Of a DNA stretch of 64,000 nucleotides, positions 8,819 to 17,859 are shown piece after piece. The notes under the pieces were generated by a model. The model did no database searches. It was not told the origin of the DNA and saw only the letters and a list, made by a program, of their open reading frames with translations. This DNA is from Halorientalis regularis. GTDB taxonomy: Archaea > Halobacteriota > Halobacteria > Halobacteriales > Haloarculaceae. Each line of letters starts with the position of its first letter. Within the stretch, counting starts at the first letter, position 1. The translations under genes and the position numbers were made by a program. The stretch lies in NCBI RefSeq assembly GCF_023698535.1, contig NZ_JALJCL010000002.1, forward strand, positions 62,001 through 126,000. Direction: 5' to 3'.

Positions 8819-10402
8819 ATGACGACGCCGACGGTCGTGACCGACGGGACCACCTTCCGGAGCGTCGCCGACGGCGTTTCGCCCGGCACGCGCGTGCCCG
8901 TGGAAGTCAGGGTCACGGTCGACGACCCGTTCACGGCTTACCGGCGTGCCCGTCCGGCGGGCGAGGGAACCGACGACGCCCCCGACGGCGTCTACCTCGA
9001 AACCACGGGCGGTCAGTCCGGGTGGGGCTACTTCGGCGTCGATCCCGTCGACTGGGTGACCGTCGATCCCGACGCTGGACCGGCGCTGTCGGCGCTGGGC
9101 GACCGCCTCGCGGCGGAGTCGCTGACCCGCGGCGACTGCGACGTGCCCTACCCCTGTGGCGCGGTCGGCTGGCTCTCCTACGATCTCGCCCGGGAACTGG
9201 AGGAACTGCCGAACGACGCCGACCGTGATCGGGACCTCCCGCGGGTACAGGTGGCCCTCTACGACCGCCTCGCCGCGTGGGAGGAACCCCGTGACGGGGA
9301 CGGCGAGACGACGCTCCGGGTGACGGCCTGCCCGCGGGTTGACCCCGACGGCGAGCAGGGGCGACCGGTCGCGGCGGCCTACGACCACGGGCTGGCGCGG
9401 GCGAAGGAACTGGTCGAGCAGGCGACGACTGGTGACCCGTCGGTCGGCCCGCCGCCGACCGAGGCCGCGACCGCCAGATTCGAGAGTGACTGCGGCCGGG
9501 CGGACTTCGCCGACCGGGTTCGCCGGGTCAAGGAGTCCGTGCGTGACGGAGACACGTTCCAGGCGAACGTCTCTCAGCGGCTGACGGCCCCGGCGGCGGT
9601 CCACCCGGTCGACGCCTTCGACGCGCTCCGCCGGGTCAACCCCGCGCCGTACTCCGCGCTGGTGGAGTTCCCCGGCGTCGACCTCGTGAGCGCCAGTCCC
9701 GAACTCCTGCTGGAGCGGACGGGCGACCGACTCGTGACCGAACCCATCGCCGGCACGCGTCCCCGGGGCGAGACCGCGGCCGAAGACGAGCGCCTGGAGC
9801 GGGACCTCCGGACCGACGAGAAGGAACGGGCCGAACACGCCATGCTGGTCGATCTAGAGCGCAACGACCTCGGGAAAGTCAGCGAGTTCGGCAGCGTCGC
9901 GGTGACGGACTACCGGCGCGTCGACCGGTACAGCGAAGTGATGCACCTCGTCTCGGAGGTTCGGGGCCGCCTGCGTGACGGCGCGGACTTGGTGGACGCC
10001 ATCGCGGCGGTGTTCCCCGGCGGGACGATCACCGGCGCACCGAAGCCGCGGACGATGGAGATCATCGACGGAGTCGAAGCCACGCGTCGGGGCCCCTACA
10101 CCGGGAGCGTCGGGATCTTCGGGTTCGACAGCCGGGCGACGCTGAACATCGTCATCCGGACGCTGGTGCGCCACGACGACGAGTACCACCTCCGTGTCGG
10201 GGCCGGGATCGTCCACGATTCCGAGCCCGAACGGGAATACGAGGAGACGCTCGACAAGGCGCGGGCGCTGGTGACGGCGGTCGACGAGGCGCTGGGCCGG
10301 CAGGGCGACCTGGCCGTCGAGGCCGCGACCGACGCGGGTCCCGCGAGCAGGGCGAACGGGACCTCGTCGGAGAACCGATCCGAAGGAGGTGAGACGCGAT
10401 GA
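8819..10402 (+). CDS. pabB: aminodeoxychorismate synthase component I (anthranilate synthase-like)
   Basis: The product is 527 aa. The C-terminal chorismate-binding domain (about 220-500) has the family motifs: [43 protein letters not shown] and G-T-I-T-G-A-P-K. The enzyme joins ammonia from PabA to chorismate. TrpE and PabB cannot be split by these motifs alone. The next two genes, an amidotransferase and a class IV lyase, make a pab operon for p-aminobenzoate and folate the better reading. Its stop overlaps the pabA start (ATGA). Confidence 0.88.
   Translation: MTTPTVVTDGTTFRSVADGVSPGTRVPVEVRVTVDDPFTAYRRARPAGEGTDDAPDGVYLETTGGQSGWGYFGVDPVDWVTVDPDAGPALSALGDRLAAESLTRGDCDVPYPCGAVGWLSYDLARELEELPNDADRDRDLPRVQVALYDRLAAWEEPRDGDGETTLRVTACPRVDPDGEQGRPVAAAYDHGLARAKELVEQATTGDPSVGPPPTEAATARFESDCGRADFADRVRRVKESVRDGDTFQANVSQRLTAPAAVHPVDAFDALRRVNPAPYSALVEFPGVDLVSASPELLLERTGDRLVTEPIAGTRPRGETAAEDERLERDLRTDEKERAEHAMLVDLERNDLGKVSEFGSVAVTDYRRVDRYSEVMHLVSEVRGRLRDGADLVDAIAAVFPGGTITGAPKPRTMEIIDGVEATRRGPYTGSVGIFGFDSRATLNIVIRTLVRHDDEYHLRVGAGIVHDSEPEREYEETLDKARALVTAVDEALGRQGDLAVEAATDAGPASRANGTSSENRSEGGETR
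10385..10392 (+). promoter_or_regulatory. strong Shine-Dalgarno site for pabA
   Basis: GGAGGTGA lies 6 nt before the pabA ATG, inside the end of pabB. It matches the 3' end of archaeal 16S rRNA fully. This is unusual next to the many leaderless genes here and fits an internal operon gene. Confidence 0.75.
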
Positions 10403-11040
10403 TTTCAGTCCTCGTCGTCGACAACTACGATTCGTTCGCCTACAACCTCGTGCAGTACGTGGGCGGGGTGGTGACCGATCCGTCGTGGGGCGTCGTGGCC
10501 GAGTCGGGAGCCGGCGAGGTACTCGTCCGCCGGAACGACGCGATCACGGTGTCCGAAATCCGTGACCTCGACCCGGACGGTATCGTCGTCTCGCCCGGGC
10601 CCGGCACGCCGGCGGACGCGGGCGTGTCGGTGCCGATCTTCGCGGACCTCGATTTCCCGACGCTGGGCGTCTGTCTCGGCCACCAGGCGCTGTGTGCGGC
10701 CAACGGCGCACCGGTCGGGCACGCCGAGGCGGTCGTCCACGGGAAGCCCTCGACGGTCGAACACGACGGCCGGGGCCTGTTCGCCGACCTCCCCGAGCGC
10801 TTCGAGGTGGGTCGCTACCACTCCCTGGCCGTCGAGCGCGCCGACCTGCCCGACGTGCTGGACGAGACCGCCTGGACCGTCGACGACGGGACGGAACCGC
10901 GGGTCGTCATGGGTGTGCGCCACCGTGACCGACCCCACTACGGCGTGCAGTTCCACCCCGAGAGCATCCTGACCGACGCCGACAAACGACTGATCGCGGC
11001 CTTCTGTGACCGATGCAAGACAGCTACCAGTACCACGTAG
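10399..11040 (+). CDS. pabA: glutamine amidotransferase, aminodeoxychorismate synthase component II
   Basis: The product is 213 aa, a class I glutamine amidotransferase. It shows [21 protein letters not shown], the nucleophile loop G-V-C-L-G-H-Q-A-L, and the His-Glu pair in V-Q-F-H-P-E-S. It releases ammonia from glutamine for PabB. Anthranilate synthase TrpG looks the same; the context with pabC favours PabA, though a shared role is possible. It is tightly coupled on both sides: a 4-nt overlap with pabB and a 28-nt overlap with pabC. Confidence 0.88.
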   Translation: MISVLVVDNYDSFAYNLVQYVGGVVTDPSWGVVAESGAGEVLVRRNDAITVSEIRDLDPDGIVVSPGPGTPADAGVSVPIFADLDFPTLGVCLGHQALCAANGAPVGHAEAVVHGKPSTVEHDGRGLFADLPERFEVGRYHSLAVERADLPDVLDETAWTVDDGTEPRVVMGVRHRDRPHYGVQFHPESILTDADKRLIAAFCDRCKTATSTT

Positions 11041-11900
11041 ACGGCGAGATCGTTCCGGCCGCAGACGCGACGATCAGCGTCCGCGACCGCGGATTCATGT
11101 ACGGCGACGCGGCCTTCGAGACCCTGCGCGCCTACGGCGGCACGGTCTTCGCGTGGGACGCCCACGAGACGCGCCTGCGCAACACCTGCGACCTGCTGGG
11201 CTTTCCCGAGGCCGTCCCCGACGACCTCCGCGAGCGCGTGCAGGCGACCCTCGACGCGAACGACCTCGACGACGCGTACGTCCGGCTCTCGGTCTCCAGA
11301 GGAATCCAGCCCGGAAAACTGACGCCCGATCCCGACGTGGACCCGACGGTCGTCGTGCTCGTGAAAGAGTTGCCTCGCGGGGGTGTCGAGGGGACGACGC
11401 CGTGGGACGACCCGGCGGTGGTCCAGACGGTCAAGACCCGGCGGACGCCCGACGCGGCGAGTCCGGCGGCAGCCAAGACCCACAACTACCTGAACGGCAT
11501 CCGCGCCCGACTCGAACTCCGCCGGGCCGAGACCGACGCCTTCCGTGCCGACGAGGCCCTGCTCCGGACGACCGACGACGCCGTCGCGGAGGGGGCGACG
11601 AGCAACGTGTTCTTCGTCGACGGCGGCGTCCTCAAGACGCCCAGCGAGGACTGTGACATCCTCCCCGGCGTGACCCGGGACGCGGTGATCGAGCTGGCTC
11701 GCGAGGAGGAGTTTCCCGTCGAACCCGGCCGTTACGAGATCGGCGACGTCCGGGACGCAGACGAGGCCTTCCTGACGAACACGACGTGGGAGATCCGGCC
11801 GATAGCAAGCGTCGACGGTATCGAGATCGGGACCGGGCCGATGACGAAACTACTCTCCCGGCTGTTCGAGGAGCGGGTCGAGCGCGACCACTACGAGTGA
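11013..11900 (+). CDS. pabC: aminodeoxychorismate lyase (class IV PLP-dependent)
   Basis: The product is 295 aa of fold-type IV PLP enzymes (PabC, branched-chain and D-amino-acid aminotransferases). Landmarks are S-V-R-D-R-G-F-M-Y-G-D-A-A-F-E-T near residue 24, the probable PLP lysine in A-A-K-T-H-N-Y-L-N near 156, and E-G-A-T-S-N-V-F-F. The lyase would convert aminodeoxychorismate to p-aminobenzoate and pyruvate, completing the pabBAC pathway. Family motifs do not separate it cleanly from branched-chain aminotransferases, so the name depends on the operon. It begins inside pabA. Confidence 0.85.
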   Translation: MQDSYQYHVDGEIVPAADATISVRDRGFMYGDAAFETLRAYGGTVFAWDAHETRLRNTCDLLGFPEAVPDDLRERVQATLDANDLDDAYVRLSVSRGIQPGKLTPDPDVDPTVVVLVKELPRGGVEGTTPWDDPAVVQTVKTRRTPDAASPAAAKTHNYLNGIRARLELRRAETDAFRADEALLRTTDDAVAEGATSNVFFVDGGVLKTPSEDCDILPGVTRDAVIELAREEEFPVEPGRYEIGDVRDADEAFLTNTTWEIRPIASVDGIEIGTGPMTKLLSRLFEERVERDHYE

Positions 11901-11901
11901 G

Positions 11902-12099
11902 TCACTCCCCGCCGAAGGTCGCGTCGTCCAGCACCGTCTCGAACAGCAGGATGACGTAGACCGCGCCGGCGACGACGACGGCCGCCGGCCATTCCAGCCC
12001 GAGGGGGAGAAAGACCAGCGCGCCCGCCAGGGCGGCGGCGAACCCACCCAGCGCGAGGGCGAACCCGATGCGGGCTCGACGAGTGAGTTCGGCGGCCAT
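11902..12099 (-). CDS. small two-helix membrane protein
   Basis: The product is 65 aa. A basic start (A-A-E-L-T-R-R-A-R) precedes two membrane helices (about 11-30 and 34-54) and an acidic tail. The ATG at 12099 lies 1 nt after the stop of the oxidoreductase gene, which suggests co-transcription; a longer frame from 12162 would overlap that gene and is not needed. No known motif is seen. Confidence 0.6.
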   Translation of the reverse strand: MAAELTRRARIGFALALGGFAAALAGALVFLPLGLEWPAAVVVAGAVYVILLFETVLDDATFGGE

Positions 12100-12100
12100 C

Positions 12101-13153
12101 TCAGGCCACGTCCTCCCGTTCGACGCCCGGCAGTTCGAGGACGAGATCGGGGCCGTAGGCACCGGCGGGGGTCTGGTAGCCGACCGGCGCGTCGCCGTCG
12201 AGGACGCGCCCGGCGATCTCCAGCGAGGAGTGGACGGTCAGCCTGTAGGTCTCGGGCGTCTCCAGTCGCGAGACCGCACGGCCGCCGTCCTCGTCGGTCA
12301 CCTCGCCCCAGACGTAGCCGCGGCCGCGTTCACGAGTCCGCTCGCCGGGACCGGTCACGGCCGTGTCGATGACCTGCTGGAGCGTCGACTTGACAGGGCC
12401 GATGTCGAGCAGTGGCGCGACCGGACGGGTCCCGCGCATCGCCCAGATGGCCGGTTCCGGCGCGGCCATGTACACCTCGATGTTGGGGATGCCGGTCGTG
12501 TGGTAGCCGGTGACCACGTCGCCCCAGGGGATGGTCACGGCCGAGCGCTCGCCCGAGCCGAAGTCGATCTGTCGGGTCCGGTAGGCGGCCGGCACGGATT
12601 CCAGCAGGCCGTCCCGGCGGACGTAGCCGCCGTCGCCCGCGTAGTTCAGCATGGTCTTCATCGTCCCCGGCGAGATGTCGGCCAGTCCCTTGAACGCCAG
12701 CGCGAGGTGGGTCGCGTCGGGGAGGCGCTCGGCGAGGTGGGCGGCCAGACAGTCGGTGGGCACCACGTCGAAGCCGACGCCGGACATCAGCATGACGCCG
12801 GCCTCGGCGGCCCGCTCGTCGTAGCCCGCGACGGCCTGGAACACGTCGATCTCGCCGGTGATGTCGAGGTAGTGCGTGCCGGTCTCGATGGCGGCCTCGA
12901 CCATCGGCTCGTAGGTCTCGACGAAGGGACCGGCGCAGTTCAGCACCACGTCGACCGAATCGAGAGCGTCGGTGACGGCGGCGCGGTCGTCGAGGTCGAA
13001 CGCGACCATCTCGCAGCTCGAGTCGGCGGCCTGTTCCGAGAGCTTTCGCTCGTTGCGGCCGGCCAGGATCGGGTCGAGCCCCCGCTCGACGGCGTCCTCG
13101 ACGATCAGTTCCCCCGTGTACCCGTACGATCCGTAGACGAGCAGCCCGGACAT
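12101..13153 (-). CDS. saccharopine dehydrogenase-like NAD(P)-binding protein
   Basis: The product is 350 aa. An N-terminal Rossmann fold begins L-L-V-Y-G-S-Y-G-Y-T-G and continues A-G-R-N-E-R-K-L and V-V-L-N-C-A-G-P-F. Y-L-D-I-T-G-E follows near residue 93. This pattern is typical of the saccharopine-dehydrogenase/trans-enoyl-reductase family, several members of which act on lipids (mycobacterial trans-acting enoyl reductase). The substrate here is unknown. It is followed by a small membrane protein 1 nt away. The N-terminal fold is secure; activity is an inference. Confidence 0.82.
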   Translation of the reverse strand: MSGLLVYGSYGYTGELIVEDAVERGLDPILAGRNERKLSEQAADSSCEMVAFDLDDRAAVTDALDSVDVVLNCAGPFVETYEPMVEAAIETGTHYLDITGEIDVFQAVAGYDERAAEAGVMLMSGVGFDVVPTDCLAAHLAERLPDATHLALAFKGLADISPGTMKTMLNYAGDGGYVRRDGLLESVPAAYRTRQIDFGSGERSAVTIPWGDVVTGYHTTGIPNIEVYMAAPEPAIWAMRGTRPVAPLLDIGPVKSTLQQVIDTAVTGPGERTRERGRGYVWGEVTDEDGGRAVSRLETPETYRLTVHSSLEIAGRVLDGDAPVGYQTPAGAYGPDLVLELPGVEREDVA

Positions 13154-13245
13154 ACCCGACCGTCGGAAGGCCGGCCCCGTTAAGTTAGCGAGTCGGGTGC
13201 GTCGCGAACCGAGGCGTTGAAACCCGCGACAGTCTACGATCCGAC

Positions 13246-13746
13246 ATGGACGAGGACAGCCGGATCGCGGCCGTCGACGACGTGCCGACGGACTCTACGT
13301 TCCTGTTCCGGGTCCGCAATCGCGAGACCGACGAGGAGAAAGAGGCGATCATCGTCCGGGTCACGGCGGACGGTGACGGCGAAGACGACCGCAGGGAGTC
13401 CCGGGAAGGGGCGATCAGGGAGGACGGTCGCGAGGACCCGCGAGCGGACGAACTGGCCTGCTGGCTCAACTACTGCCAGCACTTCACGCACATCAAACTC
13501 GACAAGGGGTCGGGCGCGTCGATGCGGGACGGCGAAGTGATCTGTGCCAACCACGGCGCGTACTTCGAGACCGACTCCGGACGCTGTACCCACGGGCCCT
13601 GCGAGGGCGCGTATCTCCAGGCCGTCGAGATCGCAGTCGCCGACGGGGCCGTCTACCTGACCGACGAGGACTACGCGTTCGTCGGCGTCGGACCGGGCGA
13701 GCAGGACGACCTCGATCTGTCCTCGAAGTCCAACTACGAGTTCTGA
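13246..13746 (+). CDS. Rieske-type [2Fe-2S] protein
   Basis: The product is 166 aa. C77-Q-H79 and C100-A-N-H103 form the Rieske C-x-H and C-x2-H ligand pairs. Further cysteines at 114 and 119 (C-T-H-G-P-C) resemble the disulfide or binding loop of Rieske ferredoxins. An acidic insertion (about 40-70) precedes the cluster domain. There is no signal peptide or membrane helix, so it looks like a soluble electron carrier rather than a bc1/b6f subunit. Its redox partner is not evident nearby. It overlaps the convergent membrane-protein gene by 13 nt. Confidence 0.85.
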   Translation: MDEDSRIAAVDDVPTDSTFLFRVRNRETDEEKEAIIVRVTADGDGEDDRRESREGAIREDGREDPRADELACWLNYCQHFTHIKLDKGSGASMRDGEVICANHGAYFETDSGRCTHGPCEGAYLQAVEIAVADGAVYLTDEDYAFVGVGPGEQDDLDLSSKSNYEF

Positions 13747-14231
13747 CTCGGCGGTCGGCGCTGACTCGTCTGGAGGCCCCGCGTCGTCCCGACGAGGACC
13801 ATCAGCGCCCCGACGAACGCCAGCAGGACCGCCCCGAGCAGGGCGAACAGCGAGTTGCCGAAGTCGAATCCCGCGGCCAGCAGTGCCGGCGGTCCGACGG
13901 CGAACACCGCCCCGAGAAGGACGGCGATCCGTTGTGTCCGCGTGAACGCCTGTTCGCGAAGGAGCAGGCGGGACGACCGGCCGGGGACCGCGAGCCCCGC
14001 GGCAGTGATCGTCATCCCGGCGACGATTCCGACGACGGACGTAACCAGGGAGTCCATTCCCCAACTGGTCGCCCCGCCGCGCTGACTCGGCACCCGTGGC
14101 TCCTGCTGGCCGCCGTCCACGATCCCGGTCAGCAGTTGCGGAAACGCGAGCGTCACGATGCCGGTCAGCAGGACTGCGATCCCCACGGCCACCAGTGCCG
14201 TCCGCACGACGGCGCCCACTGTTCCGCGCAC
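13734..14231 (-). CDS. four-helix membrane protein, function unknown
   Basis: The product is 165 aa with hydrophobic segments at about 8-30, 58-80, 98-120 and 124-146. The loop between helices 1 and 2 is polar. The C-terminus is basic and Ser/Pro-rich. No catalytic motif is seen. Its 3' end overlaps the end of the convergent Rieske gene. An AT-containing segment near 14262-14275 may hold the promoter. Confidence 0.65.
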   Translation of the reverse strand: MRGTVGAVVRTALVAVGIAVLLTGIVTLAFPQLLTGIVDGGQQEPRVPSQRGGATSWGMDSLVTSVVGIVAGMTITAAGLAVPGRSSRLLLREQAFTRTQRIAVLLGAVFAVGPPALLAAGFDFGNSLFALLGAVLLAFVGALMVLVGTTRGLQTSQRRPPSQNS

Positions 14232-14349
14232 GTTCCCCTCATCCCCGTTGAACGCCCTATAGTTTGCTACTTTCGAGTGACCCGTCAGTTCTCGACACCC
14301 GGGCGTCGGGAGCGTCGTCTCCCGGTTCCGTCGGGGATCGGTCGCGCCG

Positions 14350-14646
14350 TTACTCGATCCGGAAGGCCGGTTCGTCGACGCTCTCGCTTTTACACTCCGG
14401 ACAGCGGCCGGGTCGGTTCAGGAGGTCGTCGAAGTCGTCGAACCCGCAGTCGCGACAGGTCGGCGGCGCGACGAGCAGTTGCTCGTCGGTATGTTCGAGC
14501 GACTGGGCGATGTGTTCGACGTGGCTGATCGCCGCACTCGCCTCGATCTCGAACTCCCGGGCGATGGCCGCGGCGGGCATCGCCTCCTCGCGGAGCCGCT
14601 CGGTCACGCGCTGGCGGGTCGTCTTGTCCGTCTTCGCCTCGCGCAT
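14350..14646 (-). CDS. HTH/zinc-ribbon transcriptional regulator
   Basis: The product is 98 aa. An N-terminal winged-helix-like segment (about 8-50, T-R-Q-R-V-T-E-R-L-R-E with A-A-A-I-A-R-E-F-E-I) is followed by a C-terminal zinc ribbon, C-R-D-C near 64 and C-P-E-C near 82. Archaea have a family of predicted regulators with this HTH plus Zn-ribbon plan. Targets are unknown. It is transcribed away from the sugar nucleotidyltransferase. The spacer contains TTTAAAAG at about 14699-14706, pointing toward the plus-strand gene. Confidence 0.72.
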   Translation of the reverse strand: MREAKTDKTTRQRVTERLREEAMPAAAIAREFEIEASAAISHVEHIAQSLEHTDEQLLVAPPTCRDCGFDDFDDLLNRPGRCPECKSESVDEPAFRIE

Positions 14647-14765
14647 GGCGGTCGTTTGGGTCCGATTACCATACTTCTTCTGGACGACGCAAGCGAGTTT
14701 AAAAGACGGTACCCAGCCGTGCGGGGTCCAAAAAGAACTTAGCCCCGTAGAGTGACGCTCCGGAC

Positions 14766-15731
14766 ATGGAAGCAGTGGTTCTCGCCGGGGGCTACGCGAC
14801 GCGGCTGTGGCCGGTCACGAAACACAGACCGAAGATGCTCCTTCCGGTGGGGAAAACGACCGTCATCGACCGCATCCTCGCGGAACTGGAGACCGACGAC
14901 CGCATCGACAACGTCTACGTCAGCACGAACGAGCGGTTCGCGCCGGACTTCGAGGCCCACGTGGAGCAGGAAGGCTACGAGAAACCGCAACTCTCCATCG
15001 AGGAGACGACCGAGGAGGACGAGAAGTTCGGCGTCGTCGGCGCGCTGGCCCAGCTGGTCGAGCGGGAGAACGTCGACGACGACCTGCTCGTCGTCGCCGG
15101 CGACAACCTGATGGGCTTCGATACCGCAGACTTCCTCGATTATTTCGGGGAGAAGAGTGCCCCGACACTGGCCGCCTACGACGTTGGCTCCCGCGAGAAG
15201 GCCACGTCCTACGGCCTCGTCGAACTGGACGGCGACCAGGTGGTCGACTTCCAGGAGAAACCCGACGACCCCAACAGCACGCTGGTCTCCATCGCCTGTT
15301 ACGCGTTCCCCGCCGAGAGCATCCGCTTTGCGGAGTATCTCGACGGCGACAACAACCCGGACGAACCGGGCTGGTTCATCCAGTGGCTCCAGTCCCGGGA
15401 GGACACCTATGCCTTCGCCTTCGACGACGCCTGGTACGACATCGGGACCCCCGAGAGCTACCTCGAAGCCGTCGCCTGGGAACTCGACGGCGGGCAACTC
15501 GTCGCCGAGAGCGCGACCATCGAGGGCTCGAAGATCGGCGAGAACGTCCACGTCCTCCCGGGAGCCGAAGTGATCGACTCGACCGTCGAATCGGCCGTCG
15601 TCTTCTCCGACGCCACCATCGAGGACTGTGAGATCCGCGATTCGATCATCGACAAGGAGACCCACGTCGAGAACCTCGACCTCGCGAGCGCGCTGATCGG
15701 CGCGCACACCCAGATCACGAACGGGAACTGA
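14766..15731 (+). CDS. sugar-phosphate nucleotidyltransferase
   Basis: The product is 321 aa. It opens with the nucleotide-binding signature A-G-G-Y-A-T-R-L-W-P-V-T and K-M-L-L-P-V-G-K-T, followed by V-A-G-D-N-L near 117. The C-terminal part (about 235-320) has hexapeptide-like left-handed beta-helix repeats (I-G-E-N-V-H-V-L-P-G-A, then V-F-S-D-A-T-I). Such enzymes make NDP-sugars for glycan or S-layer glycosylation. The sugar and nucleotide cannot be read from sequence. It is monocistronic, with TTTAAAAG about 60 nt upstream. Confidence 0.88.
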   Translation: MEAVVLAGGYATRLWPVTKHRPKMLLPVGKTTVIDRILAELETDDRIDNVYVSTNERFAPDFEAHVEQEGYEKPQLSIEETTEEDEKFGVVGALAQLVERENVDDDLLVVAGDNLMGFDTADFLDYFGEKSAPTLAAYDVGSREKATSYGLVELDGDQVVDFQEKPDDPNSTLVSIACYAFPAESIRFAEYLDGDNNPDEPGWFIQWLQSREDTYAFAFDDAWYDIGTPESYLEAVAWELDGGQLVAESATIEGSKIGENVHVLPGAEVIDSTVESAVVFSDATIEDCEIRDSIIDKETHVENLDLASALIGAHTQITNGN

Positions 15732-15742
15732 CCCCCGCCTCG

Positions 15743-16354
15743 TTACTCGCCTGATTCTGCCATCTGTCGCCCTAACTCGCCAGCTAGCGAGACACCGTAC
15801 TCCAGCGGGATCGCTGCGGTGACCGCGTCGGTGTCCGCGGCCCAGTCCTCGTAGGCCGCCCAGTCGGCGAAGGCGTTGCCGTAGGGACAGACGAACCCGT
15901 AGCTCTCGGCGGGAGTAGACGGCGGTTCGGTCGCGCCGCTGGCGTCGACGCCGATGGAGAACACGGCCGTCTCGGGCGTCACGTCGACCGCACCGTCCCG
16001 GATTTCGAGGGTCACCGTCTCTCCGGTCGTGGGACAGACCGTCGTCACGGCCGCCGGTTCGTCGGTCAGGAAGGGCACGATCATCGGGTCGTACACGCAC
16101 TGGTAGGCCTGCCGCTCGCCGTCACGTTCCAGGACGTGTGGCGATTCGTCGGTCGTACAGAGGTCCGCGACGCCGAGTGGCTCGCCGTCCGTCGAGTCGA
16201 GTACGGTCGTCAGCGCCGCCAGCCAGTCCTCGGCGGTGCGGACCGTCTCGACACCGTACAGGTCCGCGATCCGCTCGCCGACCTGGCCGGGAATCTCGAT
16301 GGCCGCTGGTTCGAAAGCCGGTTCGATCCGTATCGAGTCTGTTTCTGCCGTCAT
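15743..16354 (-). CDS. merB: alkylmercury (organomercurial) lyase-like protein
   Basis: The product is 203 aa. The MerB catalytic set is visible: C86-V-Y-D89 matches the Cys96/Asp99 pair of the plasmid R831b enzyme, and C156 in G-F-V-C-P-Y-G-N matches Cys159. MerB cleaves carbon-mercury bonds and passes Hg(II) to MerA. No merA or mer transport gene is in the window. The N-terminal half fits the MerB winged-helix region. It is divergent from an HxlR regulator with an inverted repeat between them. An AGTATAGG element about 20 nt before the start is a likely TATA box. Confidence 0.8.
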   Translation of the reverse strand: MTAETDSIRIEPAFEPAAIEIPGQVGERIADLYGVETVRTAEDWLAALTTVLDSTDGEPLGVADLCTTDESPHVLERDGERQAYQCVYDPMIVPFLTDEPAAVTTVCPTTGETVTLEIRDGAVDVTPETAVFSIGVDASGATEPPSTPAESYGFVCPYGNAFADWAAYEDWAADTDAVTAAIPLEYGVSLAGELGRQMAESGE

Positions 16355-16371
16355 TGGACTGCTCCACCTAT

Positions 16372-16388
16372 ACTTCGATGCCCGAAGT
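16372..16388. promoter_or_regulatory. inverted repeat (possible operator) between merB and the HxlR gene
   Basis: ACTTCG-ATGCC-CGAAGT is a perfect 6-bp inverted repeat with a 5-nt spacer. It overlaps the merB TATA region and abuts TTATTAAGC, a likely TATA box for the plus-strand regulator. A protein bound here could control both promoters. Confidence 0.55.
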
Positions 16389-16439
16389 TATTAAGCTGTG
16401 AAGTCCAAAGCATAGGAGTAACTGCGAGGAATCGAAGAG

Positions 16440-16778
16440 ATGTCAGAGATCGCCTGTAATCTGGAGGACGGCGGGTGTTACTGCCTGCTGTCGGACGTGA
16501 TGGACCTGCTCGGCCGGAAGTACGTGATGGACCTGGTGTGTATCGTCGCCATCCACGAGCGCGTGCGGTTCGGGGAGATCGAGTCGCATCTGCCCGACGC
16601 CAGCACGTCCACGCTCTCGACGCGACTGGACGAACTGGAAGCGGCGGGACTGCTCCGGCGCGAGCAGTACGACGAGATCCCACCCCGCGTCGAGTACGAG
16701 TTGACTGAGGACGGCGAGGAACTGGGCCAGCGGCTAGAGCCACTGCTGGAGTGGGCCGAGGCGTTCGAGGCCGAGTGA
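16440..16778 (+). CDS. HxlR-family winged-helix regulator with cysteine-rich N-terminus
   Basis: The product is 112 aa. The HxlR domain is clear: L-L-G-R-K-Y-V-M-D-L, R-F-G-E-I-E-S-H-L, L-S-T-R-L-D-E-L-E-A-A-G-L-L-R-R and the wing R-V-E-Y-E-L-T. Three cysteines sit before it, C6, C13 and C15 (E-D-G-G-C-Y-C). HxlR proteins often sense thiol-reactive compounds through an N-terminal Cys. Being divergent from merB, it may respond to mercurials; that is an inference. TTATTAAGC lies about 45 nt upstream, leaving a short leader. Confidence 0.85.
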   Translation: MSEIACNLEDGGCYCLLSDVMDLLGRKYVMDLVCIVAIHERVRFGEIESHLPDASTSTLSTRLDELEAAGLLRREQYDEIPPRVEYELTEDGEELGQRLEPLLEWAEAFEAE

Positions 16779-17085
16779 ACACCTCCGCGAACGTCACTTC
16801 GACAGCCCCCGCTCGCTGACCTCGGGGGCCTCGCTGCGCGCTTCACTCCCTCGCGTCGCTCGGTCGTTGCAGTGCTTTCGTCGGCCGCCGTCGGCCAGCG
16901 AGCGGCCCCTGTCTATCCACCCAGACGCGCACCACACCCTCCCCAGCCGACTGCGCTCCGCACTCGCTCCCCACGGTCGCTCCGTGCAGTGCTCGTCCCT
17001 CGCGCGTCCGTCTCGCACCCTCGCAGTCGCTCGGGCACTCGACGGCACGCGCCACGGGAAACGACGTGGACTGGAGCTGACCGTA
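16779..17085. repeat. gene-free, low-complexity intergenic sequence of haloarchaeal repeat type
   Basis: These 307 bases hold no convincing gene. They are rich in CTCGC/GTCGCTC words and imperfect inverted segments (for example GCTTTCG-type runs and CGCTCCGCACTCGCTCC followed by GGTCGCTCCGTGCAG). The open frames on both strands lack a start signal and family-like sequence. Similar pyrimidine-rich filler is common between haloarchaeal genes; the part near 2500 looks alike. Confidence 0.5.
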
Positions 17086-17808
17086 TCACTCCAGCCTGGC
17101 GTCCTCGATCTCGATGTACCCCCGCGAGCCCTCCCAGACGGTGTCGTAGTCGAGTCGGATCGGCCGGTCCATGTGCGGCCCGTCGGTCACCAGCGTCTCG
17201 AACTCGCCGCCCTCGCCGAGGACGTGGACGCCGTACTCGTCGTGGAGGGCTTCGAGGTCCGCCAGGGCGTCCCGGTCGAGCGTCCGGCCGAGCCAGGACT
17301 CGTCCAGTCCGTAGGCCGCGACCTGGATGATCCGGATCTCGAAGCCAGCATCGAGCATCGCGTCGGCGAGGTCGCGGGGGTCTTCCTGCCAGAGCGGCGC
17401 GAACAGGTCGGCCCCGAGCCGGTCGGCCATCGCCTCGATCCGGCTGGTCTGGTACTCGCTCTCGACAGCACCCGCGGTCAGGCCGGCGATCCCGCCGGGG
17501 AGGTCGGCGTCGAGGTCGCGGAGGGCGGCTTCTAGGGGTTCCAGTTCGGCGTCGCCCTGTTCCCCGGCGTCGGTCGCCGTCTCCGCCTCGAAGTCGTCGG
17601 GGTGCACGTCGACCAGCGGGATACCGACGCTCTCTGCCGCCAGTGCGGCGAGGTCGGTCGCCGGGACGTGGTACATGTAGGAGTCGCCCTCGGGGTGGAC
17701 GGTGACGAGTCGTTCGACCGCCAGTCCGTCTTCGAGCGCGCGGTACAGCGCCCACGAGGAGTCCTTGCCGCCCGAGAAGAGACTGACCCACGCGCCGTCG
17801 TCTGCCAT
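17086..17808 (-). CDS. dph6: diphthine-ammonia ligase-like ATP pyrophosphatase
   Basis: The product is 240 aa. The adenine-nucleotide alpha-hydrolase P-loop S-G-G-K-D-S-S-W-A lies near residue 11. G-L-T-A-G-A-V-E-S-E-Y-Q and G-E-G-G-E-F-E-T-L-V near the C-terminus are hallmarks of the MJ0570/Dph6 family. Dph6 amidates diphthine on elongation factor 2, the last step of diphthamide synthesis. The ATG at 17808 is preferred over the one at 17841 because family members start just before W-V-S-L-F-S-G-G-K-D. Confidence 0.87.
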   Translation of the reverse strand: MADDGAWVSLFSGGKDSSWALYRALEDGLAVERLVTVHPEGDSYMYHVPATDLAALAAESVGIPLVDVHPDDFEAETATDAGEQGDAELEPLEAALRDLDADLPGGIAGLTAGAVESEYQTSRIEAMADRLGADLFAPLWQEDPRDLADAMLDAGFEIRIIQVAAYGLDESWLGRTLDRDALADLEALHDEYGVHVLGEGGEFETLVTDGPHMDRPIRLDYDTVWEGSRGYIEIEDARLE

Positions 17809-17859
17809 GCTCGTCGATTGTCGGCCGCCGCGTAAATCCACACCGGTCCCGGGCCGCGC

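Noticed and set aside
16794-17055. Short open frames with Arg/Ser-rich products
   Set aside because: They lie in low-complexity intergenic DNA and lack the acidic composition of haloarchaeal proteins.
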